Below, piece by piece: positions 41,930-50,702 of a stretch of DNA of 64,000 bases. The stretch covers positions 192,484 through 256,483 of the forward strand of contig JACPIQ010000008.1 in the NCBI GenBank assembly GCA_016188005.1, given 5' to 3'. Below the pieces are notes generated by a model, which saw nothing but the letters and a program-made list of their open reading frames with translations, searched no databases and was not told the origin of the DNA. The position numbers and the translations under genes are program-made. The DNA is from Candidatus Rokuibacteriota bacterium (GTDB lineage Bacteria > Methylomirabilota > Methylomirabilia > Rokubacteriales > CSP1-6). Position 1 is the stretch's first letter, and the number at the start of each line of letters is the position of its first letter.

Positions 41930-42490
41930 GTGAACAGCGGCCCGGTCCGGCTCTACCTCGTGCGTCACGGCAAGGCCGCGGCGTCCTTTGCGGAGTCCGA
42001 GGACCCACCGCTCGACCCCGTCGGCCTCGCCCAGGCCCGAGCGCTCGCGGACCGGCTCGGCCCCCTCGGGCCGCTGCGCATCGTCTCGAGCCCCATGCGC
42101 CGGGCACGCGAGACCGCCGCGCCCCTCGAGCGCCTCTGGGGACGCCCGGTCCGGATCGAGCCGGCCTTCTCCGAGATCCCCTCGCCGGGCCTCGCGTTGG
42201 CGGAGCGCGCCCAGTGGCTGCGGACGATCCTGCCAAGCCGGTGGCCCCTCGTCGACCGAGACCTCGCCGACTGGCGCACCGTGCTGGTGAAGACGCTCGC
42301 CGCGCTCCCGGAGCCCACCGTGGTCGTGAGCCATTACGTGGCGATCAATGCGGCCGTGGGCGCGGCCGTGGGCGACGACCACGTGACGCTCTTCGCCCCG
42401 GACACCTGCTCGGTGACAGTGCTCGACATCGAGGCCGGCCGCCTTCGCCTCGTCGAGCGCGGCATCCAGGCGGACACCCCCGTGCTGTGA
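41930..42490 (+). CDS. Histidine phosphatase superfamily protein (SixA/phosphoglycerate mutase-like)
   Basis: The protein has 186 residues from GTG 41930. The N-terminal [10 protein letters not shown] carries the phospho-acceptor His in the RHG motif; [14 protein letters not shown] supplies the second Arg, and [14 protein letters not shown] near residue 130 the second catalytic His. The size and the short insertion match SixA-like and phosphoglycerate mutase-like small phosphatases. Substrates in this group range from phosphohistidine to sugar phosphates and cannot be deduced. The start is uncertain because no good ribosome-binding site lies immediately upstream of any in-frame codon. Confidence 0.85.
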   Translation: MNSGPVRLYLVRHGKAAASFAESEDPPLDPVGLAQARALADRLGPLGPLRIVSSPMRRARETAAPLERLWGRPVRIEPAFSEIPSPGLALAERAQWLRTILPSRWPLVDRDLADWRTVLVKTLAALPEPTVVVSHYVAINAAVGAAVGDDHVTLFAPDTCSVTVLDIEAGRLRLVERGIQADTPVL

Positions 42491-42605
42491 CTCCGCCCGG
42501 GACCCCGCGGGCGAAAGGGCGGCCGCCGTCGAGCCGAAGACCCCGGCCCGCCGGCCAGCACGAGGGACGGGGCGCTCCGAGACGGAGGCTTGGCTTGCCC
42601 CTGGC

Positions 42606-45437
42606 ATGTGGACCGGCGAAGATAGTGACCGACTTGATGGCGCCAGGCCCGACATGACACCCTCCCGGCTGCGGTCTCCGAAGGACAAGCCTTCGCCCGG
42701 TGCGACACGCGGCAGCGCCACCGATCCCGCGCGTCACCTCCTCCCCGATCAGCGACAGGCGCTGCGCGCCCTCTTCGCCCCGGCGCGCGTCGCCGTGGTG
42801 GGCGCCACGGAGAAGGAGGGCAGCGTCGGACGGACACTGCTCTGGAACCTGATCACACACCCCTTCGGCGGCACCGTCTTCCCCGTCAACCCGAAGCACG
42901 CGAGTCTCCTCGGCGTCAAGGCGTACCCCGATCTGGCCTCGCTCCCCGAGCCCGCAGACCTCGCGGTGGTCGTCACCCCCGCCCCGACCGTGCCCGCGGT
43001 GATCGCCGACTGCGTGCGCGCGGGCGTGAAGGGGGCCATCGTGATCTCGGCCGGCTTCAAGGAGACCGGCGCCGCCGGCGCCGAGCTGGAGCGACAGGTC
43101 CTGGCCGAGGCGCGGCGCGGCCGGCTGCGCATCATCGGGCCCAATTGTCTCGGCGTGATGAATCCCCTCACCGGCCTCAACGCGACCTTCGCCAGCGCCA
43201 TGGCCCGCCCCGGGAACGTGGCCTTCCTGAGCCAGAGCGGGGCGCTCTGCACCGCGGTGCTGGACTGGAGCCTGCGCGAGAACGTGGGCTTCAGCCTCTT
43301 CGTCTCGGTGGGCTCCATGCTCGACGTGAGCTGGGGCGACCTGATTCTGCACGTCGGTGACGACCCGCGCACCCAGGCGGTGCTGATCTACATGGAGTCC
43401 ATCGGCGATGCCCGCGCCTTCCTCTCGGCCGCGCGCGAGGTGGCGCTCAGCAAGCCGATCATCGTCATCAAGCCCGGGCGCACCGAGGGGGCCGCGCGCG
43501 CCGCGGCCTCGCACACGGGTGCGCTCGCCGGTCGCGACGACGTGCTGGAGGCGGCCTTCCGGCGCTGCGGCGTGCTGCGCGTCGAGAGCATCGCCGAGCT
43601 GTTCTACGCCGCCGAGTCGCTCGCCAAGCAGCCGCGGCCGCGAGGGCCACGGCTGGCCATCGTGACCAATGCCGGCGGCCCCGCCGTCCTCGCCACCGAC
43701 GTGCTCCTGCTCCGGGGTGGCCAGCTCGCGGCGCTCTCCCCGGAGACGCTGGAGGCTCTCGACCGGCTCCTGCCGCCTGCCTGGAGCCACGCCAACCCGG
43801 TGGATGTGCTGGGAGACGCCGACCCGGCCCGCTACGCCCGCGCCGTCGAGATCGTCGCCGCCGACCCTGGCAGCGACGGCCTGCTGGTGATTCTCACGCC
43901 CCAGGCGATGACCGACCCGACGCGCACGGCGGAGGAGCTGAAGCCGCATGCGCGCCTGACGGGCAAGCCGCTGCTGGCGAGCTGGATGGGGGGCGCCGAG
44001 GTGGCGGCCGGCGAGAGCATTCTCAACCGCGCCAGCATCCCCACCTTCCCCTACCCGGACACCGCCGCGCGCATGTTCACCACCATGTGGCGCTACGCCG
44101 AGAACCTGCGCCTGCTGTACGAGACCCCGGCGCCCGCCACCGGCGCCGCGGTCGACCGGCCCGAGGCCGCCGGCGCGCTGCTGGAGTCGGCGCGGCACGC
44201 CGGCCGCACGCTCCTCACCGAGGCCGAGTCCAAGCAGCTCCTCGCCGCGTACGGCATTCCCACCGTGCCGACGCGCGTCGCCACCGATCCCGCCGCGGCC
44301 CAGCGTGCCGCCGCGGAGCTCGGCTTCCCCGCGGTCCTGAAGCTCCACTCGGAGACGATCACCCACAAGAGCGACGTGGACGGCGTCCGGCTCAACCTCC
44401 CCGACGCCGCGGCGGTGGGCTCGGCGTGGCGGGACATCGAGGCGGCGGTGGCCAGGCACGCAGGCCCCGGACACTTCCAGGGCGTGACGGTCCAGCCGAT
44501 GGTCAGCCTCGAGGGCTACGAGCTGATCGTGGGCAGCAGCCTCGATCCGCAGTTCGGGCCGGTCCTCCTCTTCGGCACCGGCGGCCGCCTCGTCGAGGTC
44601 TTCCGCGACCGCGCCCTCGGGCTCCCGCCGCTGACCAGCACGCTGGCCCGGCGGCTCATGGAGCAGACGCGCATCTACCGTGCGCTCCAGGGCGTGCGTG
44701 GCCAGCCGCCGGTGGATCTCGCCCGGCTCGAGCAGCTGCTCGTGCGCGTGAGCCAGCTCGTCGTCGAGCAGCCGCGCATCAAGGAGCTCGACATCAACCC
44801 TCTGCTCGCCTCGGGCGAGCGGCTGCTGGCCCTGGATGCCCGCGTCGTGCTCCACGCCCCCGAGATCCCGGACTCGGAGCTGCCGCAGCCAGCCATCCGC
44901 CCGTACCCGCGCCAGTATCAGTGGGAGTGGCGGCCGCGGGATGGCAGTCAGCTCACCATCCGCCCGATCCGCCCGGAGGACGAGCCACTCATCGCCGCCT
45001 TCCACGGCACCCTCTCCGACCGGAGCGTCTACATGCGCTACCTGCACCCGATCGCGCTCCACCACCGCATCGCCCACGAGCGGCTCGCGCGGATCTGCAT
45101 CGTCGACTATGACCGCGAGATCGTCCTGGTGGCCGAAGAGGCGGGAGCGGCGGGGGACGGGCGCCGCATCGTGGGGGTGGGGCGGCTGACCAAGCTCCAC
45201 TGGTCCGAGGAGGCGGAGTTCGCCCTGCTCGTGAGCGATCGGTTCCAGCGCCGCGGGCTCGGCACCGAGCTCCTGCGCCGCATCGTGGAGGTCGGGCGCG
45301 GCGAGAGGCTCCGCCGGATCGTCGGCTACATCTCCACGGAGAACACCCAGATGCTCCAGCTGGCCAGGCGGCTCGGCTTCCGCGCCGCGTCCCTCGCGGA
45401 GGACCGCTCCGTCTTCGAGGCGACCCTCGACCTGTGA
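42606..45437 (+). CDS. ADP-forming acyl-CoA synthetase fused to GNAT acetyltransferase (Pat/PatZ-like)
   Basis: The 943-residue fusion begins, after a 50-residue leader, with the CoA-binding domain ([17 protein letters not shown] near residue 63) and a succinyl-CoA ligase-like domain with [11 protein letters not shown] phospho-histidine loop SHTGALAGR follows with H303. An ATP-grasp domain spans about 530-770 ([31 protein letters not shown]) and a GNAT domain about 785-943 with [12 protein letters not shown]. This is the layout of the protein-lysine acetyltransferase PatZ. The His needed for phosphoryl transfer is retained here, so acyl-CoA synthesis remains possible. An internal ATG (42654) is an alternative start. 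Confidence 0.88.
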   Translation: MWTGEDSDRLDGARPDMTPSRLRSPKDKPSPGATRGSATDPARHLLPDQRQALRALFAPARVAVVGATEKEGSVGRTLLWNLITHPFGGTVFPVNPKHASLLGVKAYPDLASLPEPADLAVVVTPAPTVPAVIADCVRAGVKGAIVISAGFKETGAAGAELERQVLAEARRGRLRIIGPNCLGVMNPLTGLNATFASAMARPGNVAFLSQSGALCTAVLDWSLRENVGFSLFVSVGSMLDVSWGDLILHVGDDPRTQAVLIYMESIGDARAFLSAAREVALSKPIIVIKPGRTEGAARAAASHTGALAGRDDVLEAAFRRCGVLRVESIAELFYAAESLAKQPRPRGPRLAIVTNAGGPAVLATDVLLLRGGQLAALSPETLEALDRLLPPAWSHANPVDVLGDADPARYARAVEIVAADPGSDGLLVILTPQAMTDPTRTAEELKPHARLTGKPLLASWMGGAEVAAGESILNRASIPTFPYPDTAARMFTTMWRYAENLRLLYETPAPATGAAVDRPEAAGALLESARHAGRTLLTEAESKQLLAAYGIPTVPTRVATDPAAAQRAAAELGFPAVLKLHSETITHKSDVDGVRLNLPDAAAVGSAWRDIEAAVARHAGPGHFQGVTVQPMVSLEGYELIVGSSLDPQFGPVLLFGTGGRLVEVFRDRALGLPPLTSTLARRLMEQTRIYRALQGVRGQPPVDLARLEQLLVRVSQLVVEQPRIKELDINPLLASGERLLALDARVVLHAPEIPDSELPQPAIRPYPRQYQWEWRPRDGSQLTIRPIRPEDEPLIAAFHGTLSDRSVYMRYLHPIALHHRIAHERLARICIVDYDREIVLVAEEAGAAGDGRRIVGVGRLTKLHWSEEAEFALLVSDRFQRRGLGTELLRRIVEVGRGERLRRIVGYISTENTQMLQLARRLGFRAASLAEDRSVFEATLDL

Positions 45438-45492
45438 GGGGCACGGTCGCCGCGGCACACGTGGTCCCGTCCTGCCCGGCTGCGCGGGCCGG

Positions 45493-46080
45493 GTGCGCTC
45501 GGAGTGGTTCGACGTCCTGGTGGTCGATCCCGACACTGACGAGCCCCTGCCGCCCGATGCGGTGGGCGAGATCGCCGTCCGGCCCCGCCTCGCCTCGTGC
45601 TTCTCGGCCGGCTACTACCGCATGCCCGAGAAGACCGTGGAGGCGTGGCGCAACCTGTGGTTCCACACGGGCGACGCGGGCCGGCTGGACGCTGGCGGGC
45701 GACTGTGGTTCGTCGACCGCATCAAGGATTGCATCCGCCGGCGGGGGGAGAACATCTCCTCGTATGAGGTCGAGCAGGTGCTCAACGCCCACCCGGCCGT
45801 GGCGGAGAGCGCGGTGATCGGCATCCGGACCGCCGGCGCCGGCGGCGAGGAGGAGGTCAAGGCGTGCATCGTCCCGGCCGGCGCGTCGCCGGACCCGGTC
45901 GACGTCCTCGACTGGTGCGTCCGCCGCATGCCCCGCTCCGCCGTGCCGCGCTTCCTGGAGTTCGTGCCCGCCCTGGAGAAGACGGCGACCGGCAAGATCC
46001 GCAAGCAAGCGCTGCGGCAGGCCGGCGTCACCCCGACCACCTGGGTCCGGGCGTCGGTCGGCTACGTCGTGCCCCGTTGA
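45493..46080 (+). pseudogene. N-terminally truncated acyl-CoA ligase (CaiC/AMP-binding type)
   Basis: The reading frame encodes 195 residues from a GTG. It matches only the last third of ATP-dependent acyl-CoA ligases: FDVLVVDPDTDEPLPPDAVGEI, then GYYRMPEKTVEAWRNLWFHTGD, DRIKDCIRRRGENISSYEVE and the C-terminal TGKIRKQAL with the catalytic Lys. The frame stays open upstream to the stop of the preceding gene and similarity seems to start near 45470. About 330 residues, including the ATP phosphate loop, are missing. The fragment abuts the synthetase/acetyltransferase gene, so a deletion probably fused their boundary. It is most likely inactive; service as a separate C-terminal domain is not excluded. 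Confidence 0.7.
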
Positions 46081-46105
46081 CTTCACGCTGGAGGGAGGAG
46101 CTCAC

Positions 46106-46888
46106 ATGAAGCTGCCGTCGAAGATGGTGGATCTCTCGATGCCGCTGGACAACGAGACGCTGTGTGACCCGGACCTCATGCGCCCGCGAATCCAGTACGT
46201 CTCCCAGGGGGACAATGCCGGGGCGATGGCGGGGTTCTTCGATGGCATGCGGCCGGCCGACCTGCCCAGCGGGGAGGGCTGGGCCTGGGAGGTCATCACC
46301 CTCACCACGCATAACGGCACGCACATGGACGCGCCGTGGCACTACCATTCGCGCGACCGCAACGGCGCGCCCATGCAGACCATCGAGCAGCTGCCGCTCG
46401 ACTGGTTCTTCCGGCCCGGCGTGAAGCTCGACTTCCGCGAGCGGCCCGACGGCTACATCGTCCAGCCGGCGGACGTCGAGGCGGAGCTCGCGCGGATCGG
46501 ACACAGGCTGCAGCCGCTGGACATCGTGCTCGTCAACACGAGCGCCAGTGCCTACTACGGCACGGCCGAGTACCTGGACCACGGCATCGGGATGGGCAGG
46601 GACGCCACGCTCTACCTGACACGCGAGCACGGCGTGCGGGTCACCGGCATCGACGCCTGGGGCTGGGACGCGCCGTTCTCGTTCGGGCGTGCGCAGTACG
46701 CCAAGGACAGGGACGCCAGCAAGGTGTGGCAGGGCCACTGGGCCGGCATCGAGCAGCCGTACTGCCACATGGAGAAGCTGCTGAACCTGGAGCAGCTACC
46801 GGCCACCGGCTTCGTCGTGAGCTGCTTCCCGTGGAAGATCAAGGGGGCATCGGCCGGGTTCGTCCGGGCCGTCGCCCTGTTCGACTGA
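46106..46888 (+). CDS. Cyclase family metal-dependent hydrolase (kynurenine formamidase-like)
   Basis: The 260-residue protein carries the cyclase-family metal site H69-x-G-T-H73-x-D75-x3-H79. It starts at ATG 46106 with GGAGGGAGGAG just upstream. The family includes kynurenine formamidase, isatin hydrolase and cyclases of polyketide pathways, all acting on amide or lactone bonds with Mn or Zn. The long N-terminal stretch before the metal motif (67 residues) and the WHYHSRDRNG loop resemble isatin hydrolase-like and uncharacterised members rather than bacterial KynB. It is followed on the other strand by tRNA-Arg. No linked pathway genes are seen. Confidence 0.85.
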   Translation: MKLPSKMVDLSMPLDNETLCDPDLMRPRIQYVSQGDNAGAMAGFFDGMRPADLPSGEGWAWEVITLTTHNGTHMDAPWHYHSRDRNGAPMQTIEQLPLDWFFRPGVKLDFRERPDGYIVQPADVEAELARIGHRLQPLDIVLVNTSASAYYGTAEYLDHGIGMGRDATLYLTREHGVRVTGIDAWGWDAPFSFGRAQYAKDRDASKVWQGHWAGIEQPYCHMEKLLNLEQLPATGFVVSCFPWKIKGASAGFVRAVALFD

Positions 46889-46897
46889 AGGCGGCGG

Positions 46898-46974
46898 TGG
46901 TGCCCCCGGGGTGACTCGAACACCCGGCACGCAGTTTAGGAAACTGCTGCTCTATCCACCTGAGCTACGGGGGC
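46898..46974 (-). tRNA. tRNA-Arg (anticodon CCT)
   Basis: The 77-nt gene reads on the minus strand from 46974. Acceptor arms GCCCCCG and CGGGGGC pair perfectly; the anticodon stem GCAGT/ACTGC holds the loop TTCCTAA, giving anticodon CCT. The T-arm has GGTTCGAGTC-type sequence (GTTCGAG). Discriminator A is followed by an encoded CCA. It lies 57 bp downstream of the truncated sigma gene. Confidence 0.95.
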
Positions 46975-47002
46975 ATGCTTCCGCGGCCGGCACGCGCTCT
47001 CG

Positions 47003-47011
47003 ATTCTAGCA
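47003..47011 (-). promoter_or_regulatory. Extended -10 element for tRNA-Arg
   Basis: On the minus strand TGC-TAGAAT (47011-47003) forms a good extended -10, about 29 nt before the tRNA 5' end. No recognisable -35 lies 16-18 bp upstream, in the 3' end of the sigma gene. Confidence 0.5.
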
Positions 47012-47031
47012 CTCCCCGCGCGCGCAGGCGC

Positions 47032-47697
47032 TCAGGCGAGGTCAGAGAGCCCCGCGCGCCGGGCGGCGGGGGAGGCCGGCCGCTGCCGGCGCAGGGTCTC
47101 GAGCTCCTCGACCTGCTCGACGGGACGCCCCAGTCGCGTGGCGACCTCCGCCATCGTGGGCACCCGCCCCAGCTCCTCCGCCAGCCCCGCGCGCGCCCTG
47201 GAGTACTGCGACAGCAGGAGATTCACCTGGACCGGCAGCCGGCGCACGCGGGCCTGATGGGCCAGGGCGCGAACGATCGCCTGGCGAATCCACCAGGTTG
47301 CGTAGGTAGCGAAGCGCGTTCCGCGGTCCGGGCGGTACTGCCCGGCGGCGTGGAGCAGACCCACGTTGCCTTCCTCGACGAGGTCGGGGAGGGACAGGCC
47401 ACGGTTCACGTAGCGGCGGGCCAGGCTCACGGCGAGACGGAGATTGGCCTCCACGAGCCGACGCTCCGCCTCGGCGTCCGCGGCCCGGGCGCGGCGCGCG
47501 AGCTCTCGGTCCTCGCTGGCGGTGAGGGGCCCGAAGCCGCGGATCTCTTCGAGGTAGAGTCCCAGGAGCGCGCGGTTCCGCTCCGCGGCCTCGGGCGGCT
47601 CCTTGCCGTCGCCGAAGACCGAGAGGTCTTCTGTCAGGACCGTCTCCAGCGGCTCGTCGGCGCCCTCGATGGGCTCCTCGAGGTCCTCCTCACTCAT
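47032..47697 (-). CDS. RNA polymerase sigma70-family factor in the rpoS position, lacking region 4
   Basis: The protein has 221 residues from ATG 47697. Region 1.2 is seen at about residues 46-70 (LYLEEIRGFGPLTASEDRELARR), and region 2 at 80-150 with NLRLAVSLARRYVNRGLSL and the -10-binding TRFATYATWWIRQAI. Region 3 is at 153-205 (RLPVQV, then GRVPTMAEVATRLGRP). It then stops after a short tail, RQRPASPAARRAGLSDLA. Normal RpoS/RpoD members continue for 90-100 residues with region 4, which contacts the -35 element. Only 57 bp remain before the tRNA, so region 4 is not hidden in another frame. The order surE-pcm-nlpD-sigma is that of rpoS. It overlaps the peptidase gene by 8 nt. Confidence 0.85.
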   Translation of the reverse strand: MSEEDLEEPIEGADEPLETVLTEDLSVFGDGKEPPEAAERNRALLGLYLEEIRGFGPLTASEDRELARRARAADAEAERRLVEANLRLAVSLARRYVNRGLSLPDLVEEGNVGLLHAAGQYRPDRGTRFATYATWWIRQAIVRALAHQARVRRLPVQVNLLLSQYSRARAGLAEELGRVPTMAEVATRLGRPVEQVEELETLRRQRPASPAARRAGLSDLA

Positions 47698-48583
47698 CCT
47701 CGTCGTCGTCTTCGGGCGCCTCGGGCACCTCGTCCGCGCCGGCCAGAACCACATCCCGGGCCGGCAGCAGGTAGAGGGGGTTGTAGACCAGACCCTCGTG
47801 CCGGATCTCGAAGTGGAGGTGGTAGGCGGTGGCCCGCCCGCTCCGCCCCACCGTTCCGATGACGGTGCCGGCGTCCACGCGGTCCCCCGCCTCGACGAAA
47901 TTCTGAAGGTTGTGGGCGTAGACACTCGTGAAATCGTTGTCGTGCTCGATCCGCACGATCCGGCCGTACGACCGCTGCCAGCCGCTGAAGTACACGATGC
48001 CCGGCGCCGCGGCGAGGACGGGAGTCCCCACCTCCGCCCTGATGTCGATGCCCGCGTGCCAGCCGCTCCGGCGCTGCCCGAAGCCGGAGAGCACCGGGCC
48101 GAGCACGGGCCAGGTGAAGTCGATGCTCCGGCCGTTGAACTCGGGCACCGCCAGGAAGAAGCGTGTCGGGACACGTCGGGGCCCCGCCGACACCAGCAGC
48201 GTCCCATCGGAGCGGGGAAGAGGCGCCCGGGGTTCCGACACCGTCGGGGTTGCTGCCGGCGCGCGCTGACAGCCGGGGATGTCGAGCCGCTGGCCGATCC
48301 GGAGCGATCCCGGGCGGGCCAGGCGGTTGCGGACGATGAGCGCCTGGCGGGTCACCCGGTAGCGCGCGGCGATGCGGTTCACGGAATCACCAGCCTGCAC
48401 CACGTGGGCGCAAGCGGCCAGCCGCGGCTCGGGGCCCTTCTGCGCCCTGGGAAGCGCGCGCTTCTGGGAGCTCTTGAGGGGGGCAGCCTCGGCGTGCCCC
48501 GAGCTGCCCTGGACGAGGAGCAGACCGGGCACCAGCAGCCCGATCCCGATCGCCCGCCGCGCGTGGGTCCGGCAGCGCGTCAC
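47690..48583 (-). CDS. nlpD: LysM and M23 peptidase domain protein (NlpD-like)
   Basis: The protein has 297 residues from the GTG at 48583, inside the acyP stop. It has an N-terminal signal or anchor (AIGIGLLVPGLLLV), a LysM domain at about 58-102 (HVVQAGDSVNRIAARYRV) and a C-terminal LytM/M23 domain. The metal site is complete (WHAGID and YHLHFE), so unlike E. coli NlpD it should be an active endopeptidase or amidase-type enzyme on peptidoglycan. No lipobox cysteine is seen. The tail is very acidic (EAPEDDDEDE). Its position next to surE, pcm and the sigma gene matches nlpD. Confidence 0.88.
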   Translation of the reverse strand: MTRCRTHARRAIGIGLLVPGLLLVQGSSGHAEAAPLKSSQKRALPRAQKGPEPRLAACAHVVQAGDSVNRIAARYRVTRQALIVRNRLARPGSLRIGQRLDIPGCQRAPAATPTVSEPRAPLPRSDGTLLVSAGPRRVPTRFFLAVPEFNGRSIDFTWPVLGPVLSGFGQRRSGWHAGIDIRAEVGTPVLAAAPGIVYFSGWQRSYGRIVRIEHDNDFTSVYAHNLQNFVEAGDRVDAGTVIGTVGRSGRATAYHLHFEIRHEGLVYNPLYLLPARDVVLAGADEVPEAPEDDDEDE

Positions 48584-48885
48584 GGATCGAACTCCGCGTA
48601 GCGGATCCCGAAGGAGGTGAAGCGTCCAGTGGCTGGCCGCCACGTGACCGCCACCTTCTCCACGCGGGCCAGCGGCGGCCCCTTCTCGAGCTCCCGCGCC
48701 AGCTCGTCGATCACGCGGCGCCAGCCCTCCACGCGCACGCGGACCCGGCCGTCCTTCAGGTTCATGACGTAGCCGGCGAGACCGAGCTGGCCCGCCTTGC
48801 GCTCCACGAAGTTGCGGTAGCCGACACCCTGGACGCGCCCGTCGACGACGATCTCGGCGGCGCTGCGGATGTCGGCGGCACTCAT
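48580..48885 (-). CDS. acyP: Acylphosphatase
   Basis: The 101-residue protein has the acylphosphatase signature GRVQGVGYRNFV with the phosphate-binding Arg, and the catalytic Asn in YVMNLKDGRV. It hydrolyses carboxyl-phosphate bonds such as acetyl phosphate. The C-terminal part SFGIRYAEFDP is typical. It sits between tRNA-Pro(CGG) and the NlpD-like gene, sharing 4 nt with the latter. The start ATG is at 48885; a GTG/ATG choice further in is less likely because the first strand would be lost. Confidence 0.9.
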   Translation of the reverse strand: MSAADIRSAAEIVVDGRVQGVGYRNFVERKAGQLGLAGYVMNLKDGRVRVRVEGWRRVIDELARELEKGPPLARVEKVAVTWRPATGRFTSFGIRYAEFDP

Positions 48886-48957
48886 GGACAGGGGGTCTGC
48901 CGCCGCAGCCCGCGGCCGGTCACGGCAACGCCCGCCGGCGGACGGGGGGAGGGAAAA

Positions 48958-49034
48958 TGGTCGGGGCGACTGGATTTGAACCAGCGACCTCCTGCTCCCG
49001 AAGCAGGCGCGCTACCAAGCTGCGCTACGCCCCG
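48958..49034 (-). tRNA. tRNA-Pro (anticodon CGG)
   Basis: On the minus strand the acceptor arms CGGGGCG/CGCCCCG pair perfectly and start at 49034. The anticodon stem CCTGC/GCAGG encloses TTCGGGA, anticodon CGG. The T-arm has GGTTCAAATCC. Discriminator A is followed by an encoded CCA. It lies 31 bp after pcm and may be transcribed with it; I see no separate promoter. Confidence 0.96.
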
Positions 49035-49065
49035 ACCTCGCATGGCACCGCTCGACCCCGGTTCC

Positions 49066-49740
49066 TCAGGTCTGCCATGCGTACTTCCCGATGAGTTTGA
49101 CGAACACGCATCCCGAGTCGTCGGTGACGCGCATCCCCCCCCGCGCCTTCTCGATCACCTGCAGCCGCTGGGCATCCGCCTCGCCCACTGGCATCACCAT
49201 CCGCCCTCCCTCGGCCAGCTGCTCGAAGAGTGGCGGCGGGACCGACGGCCCGCCCGCGGCCACGAGGATCCGGTCGAACGGCGCCTCGTCCGGCCATCCG
49301 AAGGTCCCGTTGGCCGTGCGGACCCACACATTGGTGTAGGCCAAGGCCTCGAGCGTCTGCCGGGCCCGCGCGGCCAGCCGCGGGAGCCGCTCGACGGTGC
49401 AGACGCGGCCGGCGCATTCCGCCAGCACGGCCGCCTGGTACCCGGACCCGGTGCCGATCTCGAGCACCTTCTCCACCCCGGTGAGCTTCAGGAGCTCGGT
49501 CATCCTTCCCACGATGAAAGGTTGCGAGATCGTCTGCCCCTCGCCGATGGGCAGCGGGTGATCGCCGTACGCCCGCTCCCGCAGCGCCTCCTCCACGAAC
49601 AGGTGCCGCGGGACCCGGCGCATGGCCGTGAGCACCCGCGGGTCAGCTATCCCGCGCGCCACGAGCTGCTGGTCGACCATCTTCTCACGCTCCCGCGCGA
49701 AGCGCTCGCGAGAAGCGACCCCGTCGTTTCGCCCGATCAC
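49066..49740 (-). CDS. pcm: Protein-L-isoaspartate O-methyltransferase
   Basis: The protein has 224 residues from the GTG at 49740, which overlaps the surE stop by 4 nt; longer upstream readings run into surE. Conserved features are MVDQQLVARGIADPRVL at the N-terminus, the GEGQTISQPFIV segment near residue 68 and the SAM-binding loop LEIGTGSGYQAAVLA near residue 95. It repairs isoaspartyl residues formed by protein ageing. The surE-pcm-nlpD-sigma order is the stress-survival cluster of proteobacteria, here interrupted by a tRNA and acyP. Confidence 0.94.
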   Translation of the reverse strand: MIGRNDGVASRERFAREREKMVDQQLVARGIADPRVLTAMRRVPRHLFVEEALRERAYGDHPLPIGEGQTISQPFIVGRMTELLKLTGVEKVLEIGTGSGYQAAVLAECAGRVCTVERLPRLAARARQTLEALAYTNVWVRTANGTFGWPDEAPFDRILVAAGGPSVPPPLFEQLAEGGRMVMPVGEADAQRLQVIEKARGGMRVTDDSGCVFVKLIGKYAWQT

Positions 49741-50510
49741 GGCTCCCGCTTCTTCAGTTCGGCATTCAGGCCGCCCTCCCAGCCGGACAGCCCGCGAAGC
49801 GCGCCGTGGTGGGTCAGGTCGAGATGCAGCGGCGTGACCGACGCCCACCCGGAGTGCACCGCTGCGATGTCGGATCCTTCCTCGTCCTCCTCCCACGTCG
49901 GCGACCCGGCGCCGATCCAGTAATAGGGCCGCCCGCGCGGGTCCATCTCCTGGACGGCCTTGGCGCTGTAGACCCTGTGCCCCAGCCGCGTGATCCGCAC
50001 GCCCCCGGGCGTGCCCGGGGGCACGTTCACGTTGAGCAGCGTCTGCGGTGGCAGCCCTTCCACGAGGAGCCGCGCGGCCACGGCCCGCGCCACCGCTGCC
50101 GCCCCAGCGAACCCTTCGCCGTCCGGGTCCACCTGCGAGACAGCCAGGGACGCGACGCCGAGCAGCGTCCCCTCCATCGCCGCCGAGACCGTGCCCGAGT
50201 ACGTCACGTCATCGCCGAGGTTGGCGCCGTGGTTGATGCCCGAGGCCACCAGGACCGGGGTCTCCGGCAGGAGGCCGAGGATCCCGAGGTTCACGCAGTC
50301 CGAGGGGGTCCCGTTCACGGCGAAGCGCCGCTCCCCGAGCTGTTCGACGCGAAGGGGCCGGTGGAGCGTGAGCGCGTGCCCCACCGCGCTCTGCTCGCGA
50401 TCCGGGGCCACCACGTACACCTCACCGAGATCCCCGAGCGCCAGCGCCAGGGCCAGGAGCCCCGGGGCGTGGATCCCGTCATCGTTGGTGACCAGGATCA
50501 CGCCCGGCAT
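49737..50510 (-). CDS. surE: 5'/3'-nucleotidase SurE
   Basis: The 257-residue protein begins [13 protein letters not shown] with the paired metal-binding aspartates. It has the GTPSDCV loop near residue 68 and [22 protein letters not shown] near residue 93, all conserved SurE motifs. It removes phosphate from nucleoside monophosphates and is linked to stationary-phase survival. The ATG at 50510 has GGAGGAG at correct spacing. The gene begins 17 nt after the terminator of tRNA-Pro(GGG), so it needs its own promoter or read-through; I do not see a clear one. Confidence 0.95.
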   Translation of the reverse strand: MPGVILVTNDDGIHAPGLLALALALGDLGEVYVVAPDREQSAVGHALTLHRPLRVEQLGERRFAVNGTPSDCVNLGILGLLPETPVLVASGINHGANLGDDVTYSGTVSAAMEGTLLGVASLAVSQVDPDGEGFAGAAAVARAVAARLLVEGLPPQTLLNVNVPPGTPGGVRITRLGHRVYSAKAVQEMDPRGRPYYWIGAGSPTWEEDEEGSDIAAVHSGWASVTPLHLDLTHHGALRGLSGWEGGLNAELKKREP

Positions 50511-50527
50511 CCACTCCTCCGATCGTC

Positions 50528-50559
50528 AAAAACAAAAACGAGCAGATCCGGGAATCTGC
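50528..50559 (-). terminator. Rho-independent terminator after tRNA-Pro(GGG)
   Basis: On the minus strand GCAGAT (50559-50554) pairs with ATCTGC (50547-50542) around a TCCCGG loop, followed by TCGTTTTTGTTTTTG. The T-rich tail is striking in this GC-rich DNA. It sits about 20 nt after the tRNA CCA. Confidence 0.85.
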
Positions 50560-50578
50560 CGTCGCCAGACGAGAGAAT

Positions 50579-50655
<77 letters not shown>

Positions 50656-50665
50656 ACCCGGGTGC

Positions 50666-50694
50666 ATTGTACGGAGAGACGGCGTGAAACTCAA
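50666..50694 (-). promoter_or_regulatory. Promoter of tRNA-Pro(GGG)
   Basis: On the minus strand TTGAGT (50694-50689) and TACAAT (50671-50666) are 17 bp apart. The -10 ends 10 nt before the tRNA 5' end, so the transcript starts within a few bases of the mature tRNA. Confidence 0.75.
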
Positions 50695-50702
50695 GGTGCG
50701 GC

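Noticed and set aside
46898-47100. Integrative element at tRNA-Arg that truncated the sigma gene
   Set aside because: No integrase, no repeated tRNA 3' end and no foreign genes nearby; the sigma gene lies on the 5' side of the tRNA, which is not the usual attachment end.
47032-47110. Frameshift hiding sigma region 4 in another frame
   Set aside because: Only 57 bp lie between the sigma stop and the tRNA, too little for region 4 in any frame.
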